DNA of 64,000 nucleotides from a virus: positions 1-64,000 of IMG/VR virus record IMGVR_UViG_3300027631_002653; one strand, 5' to 3'. Below the pieces are notes generated by a model. The model was given only the letters and a program-made list of their open reading frames with translations, was not told where the DNA came from and searched no databases. Shown here piece after piece: positions 16,274 through 27,321 of this stretch. Each line of letters starts with the position of its first letter. The stretch's first letter is position 1. A program made the position numbers and the translations under genes.

Positions 16274-16969
16274 ATGGAAAATAAAAGACGAAAAAACCAC
16301 ACTGATTTAGAGTGTGTTCAAACAGGTTTCGCTAATGGAGTTGCACCTGGATTCCCACTTACTGAAAAAGAAAAGTGGTCAATGGTTGATGAAGCTGAAG
16401 AAGCATATGGTAAATTCCTAACAGCATTAGGTTGTGATTGGGAAAATGATCCAAATTCAATGGAAACACCTCGCCGTGTAGCTAAAGCTTATGTATTTGA
16501 TTTATGGGCTGGTCGTTATGATGCAATGTCTAATATCACTTCATTCCCTTCAGACGGATATGATGGTATTGTAATTGAAAGAAACATTCCAATTAATTCA
16601 ATGTGTTCGCATCACCACCAAACAATTGGAGGCGTAGTTCATATCGGTTATGTAGTAGGTAAAGATGGACACGTAATTGGATTATCTAAATTAAACCGAA
16701 TTGTAGAATTATTCGGTCGTAGAGGAGCAATTCAAGAACAACTAACATCTGCTATTCACAATGCTGTAAATAAAATTTGTGAAAAAAATAGAGGTGTAAT
16801 TGTTACTGTAGTAGCAACTCACAACTGTGTTTCATGTCGTGGTATTAAACACCAAGGAGCTTCAATGGTTACAACCAAAGCATCAGGTGTGTTTATGGAA
16901 AATGATAATCAAGCACGTAAAGAGTTTTTTGATAGTTTAAAAATTAACAATGGTGGTCACCAAATTTAA
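16274..16969 (+). CDS. folE: GTP cyclohydrolase I (FolE)
   Basis: 231 aa. It opens GTP to dihydroneopterin triphosphate, the first step towards both folate and 7-deazaguanines. Zinc/catalytic residues are visible in SMCSHHHQTIGGVVHIGY (Cys-x2-His) and HNCVSCRGIKHQGASMVTT (second Cys). The core EEAYGKFLTALGCDWENDP and ETPRRVAKAY match the family N-terminal helices. Start context AAAAAGTTATATGG follows promoter 16224-16258. With QueD, QueE and QueC it completes a GTP-to-preQ0 route in this window. Confidence 0.93.
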   Translation: MENKRRKNHTDLECVQTGFANGVAPGFPLTEKEKWSMVDEAEEAYGKFLTALGCDWENDPNSMETPRRVAKAYVFDLWAGRYDAMSNITSFPSDGYDGIVIERNIPINSMCSHHHQTIGGVVHIGYVVGKDGHVIGLSKLNRIVELFGRRGAIQEQLTSAIHNAVNKICEKNRGVIVTVVATHNCVSCRGIKHQGASMVTTKASGVFMENDNQARKEFFDSLKINNGGHQI

Positions 16970-16974
16970 TAGTT

Positions 16975-17460
16975 ATGAATAGTAAAGAAAATTACGTACC
17001 GTTTGTAAGCGAGGTTGAAGAGTTCAACACTTTAATGAATAAACCTAACAACTATGTACCCACAATTCCAGAAAATAAAGCTGAATGGGAATTTGTTTAC
17101 AACTTCATTCTCGAGGAACTTGAAGAATATAAACAAGCTTGCGAAAGTGGAAACATCGTTGAGGTTTTGGACGCTTTGTGTGACATTACTTATGTATCCC
17201 TTGGGAACGGTGCTATGCTTCATGGTCTTAAGGATAAAGTTTGGCCAGCGTATATGGAAGTACAGGCGTCAAACCTTTCAAAAGCTTGCTCTACACAAGA
17301 AGAGGCTGAAGAAACTGTACAACTTCGTTCCAAAGAACAAGGCGAACTTTGTCATTATGAACAAGTTGGTGATAAGTACATTGTATATCGTAGCCGAGAC
17401 CGAAAGGTAATGAAAAATGTAAATTATTTTAGACCGAATCTTAAACAATTCTTTGAATAA
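16975..17460 (+). CDS. MazG-like nucleotide pyrophosphohydrolase
   Basis: 161 aa all-alpha NTP pyrophosphatase. The ExxE...E/D metal-binding pattern is ILEELEEYKQACE (residues 43-55) followed by DALCDITYV (65-73). Family members hydrolyse (d)NTPs or ppGpp-like nucleotides; in phages they are thought to adjust nucleotide pools or the stringent response, or to remove unmodified dNTPs. Its stop codon overlaps the polymerase ATG (TAATG), so the two are translationally coupled. Confidence 0.8.
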   Translation: MNSKENYVPFVSEVEEFNTLMNKPNNYVPTIPENKAEWEFVYNFILEELEEYKQACESGNIVEVLDALCDITYVSLGNGAMLHGLKDKVWPAYMEVQASNLSKACSTQEEAEETVQLRSKEQGELCHYEQVGDKYIVYRSRDRKVMKNVNYFRPNLKQFFE

Positions 17461-20060
17461 TGTATCAATCTATCTATTATGATAGGGATACTTACGAATA
17501 CCATTTACGAGATGATGTAAAAGGTTGGAAGACATTTAAATATCAACCAACCCTTTACCAACTTGATCCAGATGGTGAATTTGAGACCCTAGATGGCCAA
17601 AACGTGTCCCCTATTAAAAAGATGGACAACTGGAAGGATCCTAAATATTTTGAAAAGGATGTTGATAAAGATACTCGTGTATTAGTTGACTTTTATTACG
17701 AATCTGATGAAACACCTTCATATCACAATTTAGTTTATCTGGATATTGAGTGTGAGATTGCAGGAGCACTTACACCTGAAAATATTAAAGATCCCAAAGG
17801 TAAAATTACATCTGTTGCTTTATACGATAACAATAGTAAAAAATATTATTGTTTAGTTTTAGATGAACAGAAACTAATGACTGAAGCTAAATCTGAAGGT
17901 AAAGAAGTTATTCCATATAAATCGGAAAAAGATTTATTAAATGGATTTCTCGATGTTTGGATTAAATTAGATCCAACTATTATTTCAGGGTGGAATAGTG
18001 AATTTTTTGATATACCTTATCTTTATTATCGTATTATTAAAGTATTAGGACAAGATTTAGCTAATTATTTATCTCCACTTCAAAAAGTTAAAACAAAAAT
18101 CGTTCAAACTAAAAATGGTTTAGCAGAACACGTAATTGTAGCTGGTCTTAATCATTTAGATTATATGAACTTATTTAAAAAGTTTATTACTAAACAAGAA
18201 TCAAGCTATGCATTAGGGAATATTGGAGAAAAATATGTTAAGTTAGGTAAAATAGAATATCAAGGTTCACTTGACAAATTATTTAGAGAAGATATAGACA
18301 AATTCATTGAATATAATATTCGAGATGTTGAAATTATTGTTGAATTAGAAAAATCACTTAAGTTTATTGAATTAACAGCAACAATTTGTCACCTGTGTCA
18401 TACACCTTATGAAACTATATATTATTCAACTGTATTAAATGAGGGAGCTATTTTAACTTACTTAAAACGTAAAGGTATAGTTTCACCTAATAAACCTACT
18501 ACATATAACCCCGGATTAAAAGAAATTAAGGAAGAATATGCTGGAGGTTATTTAAAAGACCCAATACCAGGTTTATATGAGTGGGTTATTGATTTAGACT
18601 TTACATCACTATATCCTAGTATTATCCGTTCATTAAATATGGGGATAGAAACATTAGTAGGTCGTGTTGTAAATAGAGATAAATTTGATAATCAATGGTC
18701 ATTAAGGGAACTTAAAAAAATGGACCCTAATAAGATTGTTGAAATTGAAAAGATTAATAAAAACCGCTCATTAGTTCGTTCTGAAGTTAAAGTAAAAGAT
18801 ATTGTTTCATTGATTGAAGAAGGTGATTTACTCATATCAGCTCCCGGTGTAATATTCCGTAAAGATAAATCAAGTGTTGTTTGTGAAATATTAGCTGACT
18901 GGTTTTCTAAACGCCAAGAATATAAGGTGTTAATGAAAAAAGCATATAAAGTCGATAATGACCCTATTATGGGTGAGTTTTATAATAAGCGTCAACACGC
19001 GTATAAGATTAAATTAAACGACGTTTACGGTGTATTTGCCATTAATGGTTGGAGATACACTGATGGACATAAATTTATTAGTAAAGCAATTACACTTACT
19101 GGACAAAGATTACTACAGGAAAGTATTAAAAATATGAATGCTTATCTAAATAAAGAGATGAATATTGATAAAGATTCAATTATTACAAGTGATACCGATA
19201 GTTTATTTATTCAATGTTCTAATTTATTATTACATAGACATCCAGATTTAGATTTAAATAATAAAGATGAAGTAATACCTAAAATATTAGAAATAGCTAC
19301 TGAATTACAAAACATGGCTAATAAATTTATAGGTGAATTTTGTCAAGAAGCATTTAACATTAAACCTGATGAACCACACTATTTTGAATTAAAACAAGAG
19401 GTTGTATTAGATAGAGGTTATTTTGCTGGTAAACGTAGATATGCTATTCATATTGTAAATAAGGAAGGTGTAACAACAGATGAGTTAGATATGAAAGGTC
19501 TAGATTTGATGAAATCAAATTTTCCCCCATTATTTAGAAAGTTTGGAGAACATATTTTAAATGAAGTTATGTTTGGTACTAAAAAATCATCTATTGATAA
19601 ACAAATACTTGAATTTAGAGAATCACTTAGAACAGTTGGTTGGGAACAAATTATGAAACCTACTGGATTAAAGAAAATGCAAGAATATATAGCATCAGGC
19701 CCAACAGCAGGTGAAATATTTTCTAAATTAGGTTTAAAATGTCCTATTAATACTAAAGCAGCTATCTATTACAATGATTTATTGCGTTTTAAAGGTTTAG
19801 ATAAAAAACATCCAACATTTCAAATAGGAGATAAAATGTACATTGGATACCTGAAGGAAAATCCGTATCGTATCGAAGTAATAGGATTTAATGGACATAG
19901 TGACCCACCTGAAATTATGAATTTTATAGAAAAATATATTGATAGGGATGGATTGTTTGATTCAGTATTAAAAAATAAATTAGAAGGTATTTATAGCGAT
20001 CTAGGTTGGGGTATGCCTATATTTAACAAAAAGATAAACAAATTTTTTACATTTGAATAA
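17460..20060 (+). CDS. 43: DNA polymerase, family B (gp43-like)
   Basis: 866 aa replicative polymerase with proofreading. 3'-5' exonuclease motifs: LVYLDIECEI (Exo I), SGWNSEFFDIPYL (Exo II) and YNIRDVEIIVE (Exo III). Polymerase motifs: LDFTSLYPSIIRSLNMG (motif A), KLNDVYGVFAINGW (motif B) and TSDTDSLFIQ (motif C, with the catalytic DTDS). The length is close to T4 gp43 (898 aa). The C-terminus ends in a short hydrophobic/basic peptide (FNKKINKFFTFE) that could bind the clamp encoded 4 bases downstream. Confidence 0.95.
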   Translation: MYQSIYYDRDTYEYHLRDDVKGWKTFKYQPTLYQLDPDGEFETLDGQNVSPIKKMDNWKDPKYFEKDVDKDTRVLVDFYYESDETPSYHNLVYLDIECEIAGALTPENIKDPKGKITSVALYDNNSKKYYCLVLDEQKLMTEAKSEGKEVIPYKSEKDLLNGFLDVWIKLDPTIISGWNSEFFDIPYLYYRIIKVLGQDLANYLSPLQKVKTKIVQTKNGLAEHVIVAGLNHLDYMNLFKKFITKQESSYALGNIGEKYVKLGKIEYQGSLDKLFREDIDKFIEYNIRDVEIIVELEKSLKFIELTATICHLCHTPYETIYYSTVLNEGAILTYLKRKGIVSPNKPTTYNPGLKEIKEEYAGGYLKDPIPGLYEWVIDLDFTSLYPSIIRSLNMGIETLVGRVVNRDKFDNQWSLRELKKMDPNKIVEIEKINKNRSLVRSEVKVKDIVSLIEEGDLLISAPGVIFRKDKSSVVCEILADWFSKRQEYKVLMKKAYKVDNDPIMGEFYNKRQHAYKIKLNDVYGVFAINGWRYTDGHKFISKAITLTGQRLLQESIKNMNAYLNKEMNIDKDSIITSDTDSLFIQCSNLLLHRHPDLDLNNKDEVIPKILEIATELQNMANKFIGEFCQEAFNIKPDEPHYFELKQEVVLDRGYFAGKRRYAIHIVNKEGVTTDELDMKGLDLMKSNFPPLFRKFGEHILNEVMFGTKKSSIDKQILEFRESLRTVGWEQIMKPTGLKKMQEYIASGPTAGEIFSKLGLKCPINTKAAIYYNDLLRFKGLDKKHPTFQIGDKMYIGYLKENPYRIEVIGFNGHSDPPEIMNFIEKYIDRDGLFDSVLKNKLEGIYSDLGWGMPIFNKKINKFFTFE

Positions 20061-20063
20061 GTT

Positions 20064-20804
20064 ATGATAAACAAATTAGACCTAACATCAGTTATTTCAA
20101 AATATTACCTTAACGGGATGATTGAACCCGTTAAATGGGATATTAAAGATGAAACCTTAACAATTAAATTTAATGCTCCTACTAAGGATATGATTGGTAA
20201 AGTTGTATTTAAAGGTATGCCTCTTGAAGATTCAATAATTGCTATTAGTAATACTACTCAATTAAATAAACTAATCGGTATTACAAATGGTTATTTAGAA
20301 TTAAGTTATGTAAAAATAAACAAGTTTATTACTAAGTTAATTATAGCTGATAATCAATTTACTTTAAATTATGCTTTAGCTGATACTATGATTATTCCTA
20401 AAGCTGGTGAATTAAATGATGATACTGAGTGGAATATTGAAGCGCCTTTAGATAATGAAAGTATTAATGCTATTGTTAGAGCCAAATCAGCATTAGCTGA
20501 AAGTGAAACTGTAGTTATTAAACCATACGAAAACGCTGATGGTGAATTTCAAATTGAAATGCAGTTTGGTGGTAACGTAGAACATGCTAATAAAGTATCA
20601 TTTTATATACCACAAGCAACATCAAATAATATACCAGACGACTTTAAAGAACACTATAATTCAAATATGATTAAAGAAATCATGTATTGTAATAAAGATA
20701 TGGCCGGTGGTACTATTAAGATTAATTTAGACGGTATAATGGAACTTACATTTGAAAACGAAAATGTTAAAAGTACGTACTATGTCGTGTCAAAAGAGAT
20801 ATAG
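20064..20804 (+). CDS. 45: Sliding clamp (gp45-like)
   Basis: 246 aa, close to T4 gp45 (228 aa). The sequence shows the alternating strands of a clamp subunit and a KLIGITNGYLELSY segment; acidic residues dominate. No simple motif defines clamps, so the call rests on length, on position next to the polymerase and on the presence of clamp-loader genes at 23602 and 24954. It tethers the polymerase to DNA; in T4 it also couples late transcription to replication. Confidence 0.75.
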   Translation: MINKLDLTSVISKYYLNGMIEPVKWDIKDETLTIKFNAPTKDMIGKVVFKGMPLEDSIIAISNTTQLNKLIGITNGYLELSYVKINKFITKLIIADNQFTLNYALADTMIIPKAGELNDDTEWNIEAPLDNESINAIVRAKSALAESETVVIKPYENADGEFQIEMQFGGNVEHANKVSFYIPQATSNNIPDDFKEHYNSNMIKEIMYCNKDMAGGTIKINLDGIMELTFENENVKSTYYVVSKEI

Positions 20805-20853
20805 TAGTATATGTATAACCGCACACAAAGTTATGAAGAAATAGAACCTTAGG

Positions 20854-20887
20854 GTTGGCTATATGAAGGAAATTTCGTATATTCACG
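20854..20887 (+). promoter_or_regulatory. Promoter before the chaperonin operon
   Basis: GTTGGC 20854-20859, 18-nt spacer (TATATGAAGGAAATTTCG), TATATT 20878-20883, CACG. Lies in a 103-bp gap after the clamp gene. It would transcribe 20908 onward, including GroES and GroEL. Confidence 0.85.
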
Positions 20888-20907
20888 TATAATAAAAAAT
20901 CAAAGTT

Positions 20908-21225
20908 ATGACAAAAGAAAAAGAAGAATCAACAATCACCACAATTCGCGATCCAAGAATCGAACCTTATTTTATTGGTAAGGACTCTCATTGTTACACA
21001 GTATACGAAACTATCACTCCTGATATACGTTATACTGAAGACAACAAACCAGGTAAAGAATATGTTAAGGCCTTAGGTCATTATGGTAACTTTGGTTCTT
21101 GTCTAAAAGTAATCGCTCGTAATAAAACAAATGACAAACAAAATTACGAGTCAATTACAGAATATCTTGAAACATACAAACAAACAGAAAAATTAATCAA
21201 CGAACTAATAAACACAGGAATCTAA
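20908..21225 (+). CDS. Hypothetical protein upstream of groES
   Basis: 105 aa, basic/acidic mix with TIRDPRIEPYFIGKDSHCYTV and LGHYGNFGSCLKVIA. Unrecognised, but it reads like a conserved phage protein of soluble type. First gene after promoter 20854-20887, 2 bases before groES. Confidence 0.7.
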   Translation: MTKEKEESTITTIRDPRIEPYFIGKDSHCYTVYETITPDIRYTEDNKPGKEYVKALGHYGNFGSCLKVIARNKTNDKQNYESITEYLETYKQTEKLINELINTGI

Positions 21226-21227
21226 AC

Positions 21228-23137
<1,910 letters not shown>

Positions 23138-23153
23138 TTTTTAGATTAATTAA

Positions 23154-23354
23154 ATGAGAGACGCAGTAGACTTATTAGGAAAAACACTACTTATAGAAGA
23201 AATAAATTACATAATTGAAAAAATGTATTTTGTTCCCGGTGCAATATCTAAAGAACATTATTTGTACTTTAAATTACAAAAAGAAGATGGATGTTTTGTA
23301 AATTATTCCTATTATAGTCTACTGCCTTATATTAAAAAACAAATCAGGTTATGA
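23154..23354 (+). CDS. Small hypothetical protein
   Basis: 66 aa, soluble, hydrophobic/aromatic beta-like segments (YFKLQKEDGCFVNYSYYSLL) and a basic C-terminus. Unrecognised. Overlaps the next start by 4 bases. Confidence 0.6.
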   Translation: MRDAVDLLGKTLLIEEINYIIEKMYFVPGAISKEHYLYFKLQKEDGCFVNYSYYSLLPYIKKQIRL

Positions 23355-23602
23355 AAAAAGAAGTAGAAAAAAATATTAAAATTGCTGATAGAGTTCCTCC
23401 TGGAGACAGGTGGCAAGTAACGGGGGTTAAAGAAATTCAACCCTCACTTACTGATGCTTTAAATGCTTATTATGTTTCATCAACTGTAAAACCTCAAGCA
23501 TTTAGGCTTGAACCCTTAAAAGGAATGTTGTATATTATCACAACGGAGGAGGTAGAAGTACTTCAACCAAAACCCAAAACATTTAATTTATACGGAGAGT
23601 AA
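23351..23602 (+). CDS. Small hypothetical protein
   Basis: 83 aa with VPPGDRWQVTGVKEIQPS and KPQAFRLEPLKGMLYI segments, Pro-rich towards the end. Unrecognised. Its TAATG junction couples it to the clamp-loader gene. Confidence 0.6.
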   Translation: MKKEVEKNIKIADRVPPGDRWQVTGVKEIQPSLTDALNAYYVSSTVKPQAFRLEPLKGMLYIITTEEVEVLQPKPKTFNLYGE

Positions 23603-24534
23603 TGAGTAGAAAAGAACATACATTATGGGTTGAACTCTATAGACCTAAAGTATTAGAAGATTATGTCGGTAACGAAAATATTAAAAAAACAATCCAACAA
23701 TATCTAAACCAAAATGATATTCAAAATTTTATTTTCTATGGTCCAGCTGGAACTGGTAAAACTACTCTTGCTAAGCTCATTATTGGTAATCTTGATTGTG
23801 ATTATATCTATATTAACGCTTCCGATGAGCGTGGTATTGAGACTATTAGAGATAAGGTACAAGGTTTCGCGTCTACTGCTTCTTTTAAGCCGCTCAAAGT
23901 TATCATCTTGGATGAGGCTGATTTCCTTACTATACAAGCTCAAGCGTCGCTCCGAAATATAATTGAAACATTTTCACGTACTACAAGATTTATTTTAACT
24001 TGTAATTATGTTGAACGTATTATCGATCCTCTCCAATCACGTTGTCAGGTACTTAAGATTGTTCCACCTTCAAAAATAGATGTAGCAAAACACATAGCTG
24101 GTATTTTAGAGAAAGAAAATGCTGAGTATGATATTAATGATTTAAAATCAGTTGTAAATCAATTTTATCCTGACCTTCGTAAGATACTTAATACATTACA
24201 ATTAAGTAACCATGATGGTAAAATTACAATGGATAAATCATTACTTGTATCTAATAGCTACATGACTCAGGTTGTAAAAGAATTACAAGCAAAATCACCC
24301 AATTGGAGAACAATTAGACAAATTATTGCTGATGCTAATGTAAATGATTTTGAAGAACTGTATAGATACCTGTATGATAATGCAAGTGATTATGCTTCTG
24401 GCAATGAGGGTATGGTTGCAATTTACATTAATGAATACACGTATCAATCGAATTTTAGAATTGATAAAGAAATAAATTGTATGGCTTTAATTAGCCGATT
24501 AATTGAATTAGCAAAACCACAATTAATAAAATAA
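23602..24534 (+). CDS. 44: Clamp loader large subunit (gp44-like AAA+)
   Basis: 310 aa AAA+ ATPase that opens and loads the sliding clamp. Walker A FYGPAGTGKTT (residues 44-54), Walker B VIILDEADFLT (95-105), SRC-like SRCQVLKI arginine-finger motif near 140-147, and a helical C-terminal collar domain. Size and order (gp44 followed by gp62) match T4. Start is coupled to the preceding gene. Confidence 0.92.
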   Translation: MSRKEHTLWVELYRPKVLEDYVGNENIKKTIQQYLNQNDIQNFIFYGPAGTGKTTLAKLIIGNLDCDYIYINASDERGIETIRDKVQGFASTASFKPLKVIILDEADFLTIQAQASLRNIIETFSRTTRFILTCNYVERIIDPLQSRCQVLKIVPPSKIDVAKHIAGILEKENAEYDINDLKSVVNQFYPDLRKILNTLQLSNHDGKITMDKSLLVSNSYMTQVVKELQAKSPNWRTIRQIIADANVNDFEELYRYLYDNASDYASGNEGMVAIYINEYTYQSNFRIDKEINCMALISRLIELAKPQLIK

Positions 24535-24537
24535 AAT

Positions 24538-24750
24538 ATGAAACATTTCACATTTTATCTTTTAACTTGGATATCTCAAAATTTATCTGTACCGTTCTGG
24601 ATGGTAGGACATGTTCATTTAACTATGAATGTGTATCAAGACATACATGAAATCCTTATGTCATTTGGTATGAATATTATAGTAGCAATTGGATTTTATT
24701 TAGATTATAAAAAATATAAAAATGAACAAACAACAACAACAAAGTCTTAA
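24538..24750 (+). CDS. Small membrane protein
   Basis: 70 aa with two hydrophobic stretches (FTFYLLTWISQNLSVPFWMV; MNIIVAIGFYLDY) and a polar, Thr/Lys-rich tail. Unrecognised. Overlaps the next gene by 29 bases. Confidence 0.6.
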   Translation: MKHFTFYLLTWISQNLSVPFWMVGHVHLTMNVYQDIHEILMSFGMNIIVAIGFYLDYKKYKNEQTTTTKS

Positions 24751-24967
24751 TATTGATATTAAGAACACAACCCCAGTATTATCTCCTGATGGAAATGCTG
24801 TATTTCAAGAAGGTGTAATTTTACGAAAAGTATCTCGTTTTGTAACAGGAACATCTGAAGATGGAATTATTCCAGTACCATGTTTTTTTGATGTGATTAC
24901 TGGTAAACCATTATTAGAAATGCTTCCTAAAGAATTAAGAGATGAGTTCAGCGATGACAATATTTAA
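24722..24967 (+). CDS. Small hypothetical protein
   Basis: 81 aa, Gln-rich start (MNKQQQQS), then beta-rich sequence with VILRKVSRFVTGTSEDGIIPVPCFFD. Unrecognised. It is overlapped by the clamp-loader small-subunit start (14 bases). Confidence 0.6.
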   Translation: MNKQQQQSLNIDIKNTTPVLSPDGNAVFQEGVILRKVSRFVTGTSEDGIIPVPCFFDVITGKPLLEMLPKELRDEFSDDNI

Positions 24968-25376
24968 TTGGCTAGAACAAATCACTTACGAAAAAAAAGA
25001 TTGGAAGAGTTTTACAGAAGATCAGCAATCTTCGTTTAATTCTTACATGGTTCATAGATTTTTGAGTATGTATGAGGGATATATTGATATAACAAATGTT
25101 GTACAAAAATTCCCTTATACTGAAAAAGAAACCATCTATAACACATACAAGTCTATGATACCAAAAAAGAAAATGTTTTTAAAATACATTAAAACTACTC
25201 GTAAAAAAACATCTGATTCATTACTAGTTCATATTGCTGATTACTTTACGTGTGGGCTTGGAGAAGCAGAAGAATTTACATATATTTTACGAAAAGAAGG
25301 TGTACATCATATTCTTTCACAACGTGGTATTGAAGAAAAAGAAATTAAAAAGTTATTAAAAGATTTAGTTATATGA
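24954..25376 (+). CDS. 62: Clamp loader small subunit (gp62-like)
   Basis: About 140 aa. MTIFNWLEQITYEKKDW and SFNSYMVHRFLSMYEGYI resemble cyanophage-type gp62 (short W-rich start, then a conserved SFNSYM..RFLSM segment). It completes the clamp-loading machine with gp44 and gp45. ATG 24954 (MTIFNWL) is chosen because homologues begin there; ATG 24942 (MSSAM) is an alternative. Overlaps the next gene by 4 bases. Confidence 0.7.
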   Translation: MTIFNWLEQITYEKKDWKSFTEDQQSSFNSYMVHRFLSMYEGYIDITNVVQKFPYTEKETIYNTYKSMIPKKKMFLKYIKTTRKKTSDSLLVHIADYFTCGLGEAEEFTYILRKEGVHHILSQRGIEEKEIKKLLKDLVI

Positions 25377-25783
25377 CAAAAAACTCAGAAATATGGGGAG
25401 GTGTAACATTCAACTCTCAACCTTCTTTAAACCTAACAGGAACTAAAAAAGCAGTTGTTGATTTTGAAAATACTTATCCAACACTAGCAGAAGCTTGGAA
25501 AGTAACTCAACAAGAACAATATGAGTTGTTTGCTGAAAAAATGATGGATTATGGTTTATCTAATATTTCATTAGGTACTAATCTTGAAGAAGCAGAAGAT
25601 ATTAATTTATCATTAACTGGTATTTGGCTTCGTTGTAATGATAAAATCAATCGTTTAAAAAATATGTTAAAACGTAAAGGTCATAATTATGTTCAAAATG
25701 AACCAATGATTGATAGCTTTATAGATATTTCTAACTATGGCATCATTGCTCAGTTAGTGATGAAAGGTAAATGGAAAAAATAA
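25373..25783 (+). CDS. DUF1599-like (nucleotide-modification-associated domain 1) protein
   Basis: 136 aa. The C-terminal half shows LRCNDKINRLKNMLKRKGHN and DSFIDISNYGIIAQLV, matching the DUF1599 / Nmad1 pattern (RxxDKxxRLxxL...DSxxDIxxYAII). The domain was named for its association with phage DNA modification operons. The start MTKNSEIWGG is unusual. Close to the preQ0 and clamp genes; biochemical role unproven. It fits the idea of modified phage DNA, but that is inference. Confidence 0.6.
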   Translation: MTKNSEIWGGVTFNSQPSLNLTGTKKAVVDFENTYPTLAEAWKVTQQEQYELFAEKMMDYGLSNISLGTNLEEAEDINLSLTGIWLRCNDKINRLKNMLKRKGHNYVQNEPMIDSFIDISNYGIIAQLVMKGKWKK

Positions 25784-25786
25784 GAT

Positions 25787-26317
25787 ATGCCAACTAGTTT
25801 ACACCTCCACAAAGACGCAATTTTCGAACATATTCGTACTGTTGTTTTAGAATATTTACCTAAACGTTATAAAATTTTAGATGTAGGTCCAGGCATTGGA
25901 ATTTACGGAAGCAACTTACAAGATTTAAATATTGATGCTGTTGAAATCCATGAACCATATATTGAACAATATAAAATTAAAAGATACTATAAAAATGTAT
26001 TTGTAGGAAATATTTTAGAATTTAACTATGATGATTATGATTATATTATTATTGGAGATGTTTTAGAACATATCCATGTTGAAGCAGCTCAAAAATTAAT
26101 TAAAGATATTACCTTAAAAGGTATTAAATGTTTAGTAGCAGTTCCATTTAATTGTCCTCAAGATGCTGTAGATGGAGTAGAATCTGAAATCCACCACCAA
26201 CCAGATCTAACCCCTAGAATAATGAGATCAAGATATCCAGAATTAGAAGTATATTTAAGTACTAATATGACTGATGGATATGCCTACTACACAAATTACC
26301 TTAAATGGATTAAATAA
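25787..26317 (+). CDS. SAM-dependent methyltransferase-like protein
   Basis: 176 aa with a class I methyltransferase fold. SAM-binding motif I is ILDVGPGIGIYG (residues 26-37), with the acidic strand-2 end at VEIHEP, and YDYIIIGDVLEHI marks the post-motif. The C-terminal part HHQPDLTPRIMRSRYPEL may bind the acceptor. No DNA-methylase NPPY or similar is visible, so a small-molecule or sugar substrate is more likely. Confidence 0.7.
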   Translation: MPTSLHLHKDAIFEHIRTVVLEYLPKRYKILDVGPGIGIYGSNLQDLNIDAVEIHEPYIEQYKIKRYYKNVFVGNILEFNYDDYDYIIIGDVLEHIHVEAAQKLIKDITLKGIKCLVAVPFNCPQDAVDGVESEIHHQPDLTPRIMRSRYPELEVYLSTNMTDGYAYYTNYLKWIK

Positions 26318-26323
26318 AAAGTT

Positions 26324-27277
26324 TTGAGTAGAAAGAAAAAAATACCACAAATAGTAAAACAAATACAGAAACAACCACTACGAGAATTAAATTATGCTTT
26401 TGAAAAAGCAATATCTTATAGTCAATTTTCAGTATTTGCTCATTGTCCTCGTAAATGGAGTTTACAGTATAGGGACGGTCACTACACGTCAGAATCATCG
26501 ATTCATATGACATTTGGTACAGCGATGCATGAAACTTTACAGCATTATATAACAACTATATACAACGTTAGTGGCGCTGAAGCTGACCGCATTGACCTAG
26601 AAGAATATTTTTATGATAAATTGGGTGAAATTTATAGAAAAGATCTTAAATCAAATAAAAATGTCCATTTTACAAATCCAGAAGAATTAAATGAGTTTTA
26701 CGAGGATGGACTTGAAATAATTAGGTATATTAAGAAAAAACGTAATGGTTATTTTAGTAAACGAGGATGGCATTTAATTGGGTGTGAAATACCTCTTATG
26801 GTTAATCCAAACCCTCAATACTCAAATATTTTATATAAAGGATATTTAGACTTAGTATTATATCACGAAGCTACTAATAAATTTAAAATATTTGATATTA
26901 AAACATCTACTAGAGGATGGGGTGATAAAGAGAAAAAAGATGAAATTAAACAATATCAACTTATACTCTATAAAAAATTCTTTGCCCAACAGTTTAACGT
27001 TCCTATTGACGATATTGAAATTGAATTCTTTATTGTTAAACGTAAAGTCTGGGAACAATCCGAATTTCCAATATCTAGAATTCAAGAATTTAGACCAGTA
27101 TCTGGTAAAGTTAAATTAAATAAAGCATATACAGCAATAAATGATTTTGTTGGTATAGCATTTAATCCAAACGGAACACATAATACTAAAATACATTTAC
27201 CAAATCCATCCGTACATAATTGTAAATTTTGCCCTTTTAAAGATAATAAAGAGTTGTGTGATAAGGGGTTACTTTAA
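26324..27277 (+). CDS. Cas4-like PD-(D/E)XK exonuclease with Fe-S cluster
   Basis: 317 aa RecB-family nuclease. N-terminal SVFAHCPRKWSLQYR has the first cluster Cys; FGTAMHETL and a PD-(D/E)XK core with KGYLDLVLYHEATNKFKIFDIKTSTRG follow (Asp plus IFDIKT, then QYQLILY as the Q/Y motif IV). C-terminal NCKFCPFKDNKELCDKG supplies three more cysteines, giving the four-Cys Fe-S arrangement of Cas4/AddB. No Cas1/Cas2 or array is nearby, so this is likely a replication/recombination nuclease as in other phages. The start is TTG 26324; no ATG gives a complete domain. Confidence 0.85.
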   Translation: MSRKKKIPQIVKQIQKQPLRELNYAFEKAISYSQFSVFAHCPRKWSLQYRDGHYTSESSIHMTFGTAMHETLQHYITTIYNVSGAEADRIDLEEYFYDKLGEIYRKDLKSNKNVHFTNPEELNEFYEDGLEIIRYIKKKRNGYFSKRGWHLIGCEIPLMVNPNPQYSNILYKGYLDLVLYHEATNKFKIFDIKTSTRGWGDKEKKDEIKQYQLILYKKFFAQQFNVPIDDIEIEFFIVKRKVWEQSEFPISRIQEFRPVSGKVKLNKAYTAINDFVGIAFNPNGTHNTKIHLPNPSVHNCKFCPFKDNKELCDKGLL

Positions 27278-27321
27278 GGAATCTACATATATTTATATAT
27301 ATAAAAATAATAATAAAAGCT

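Noticed and set aside
20811-20852. A 13-codon frame in the 103-bp gap before the chaperonin promoter
   Set aside because: Too short and without a conserved context; the gap is better explained by the promoter at 20854.
26310-26555. Minus-strand 81-aa frame across the Cas4-like gene start
   Set aside because: It looks like a membrane peptide only because AT-rich reverse sequence gives Phe/Leu-rich translations; no RBS, promoter or overlap pattern.
26324-27277. Part of a CRISPR-Cas system
   Set aside because: No Cas1/Cas2, effector or repeat array found anywhere in the window.
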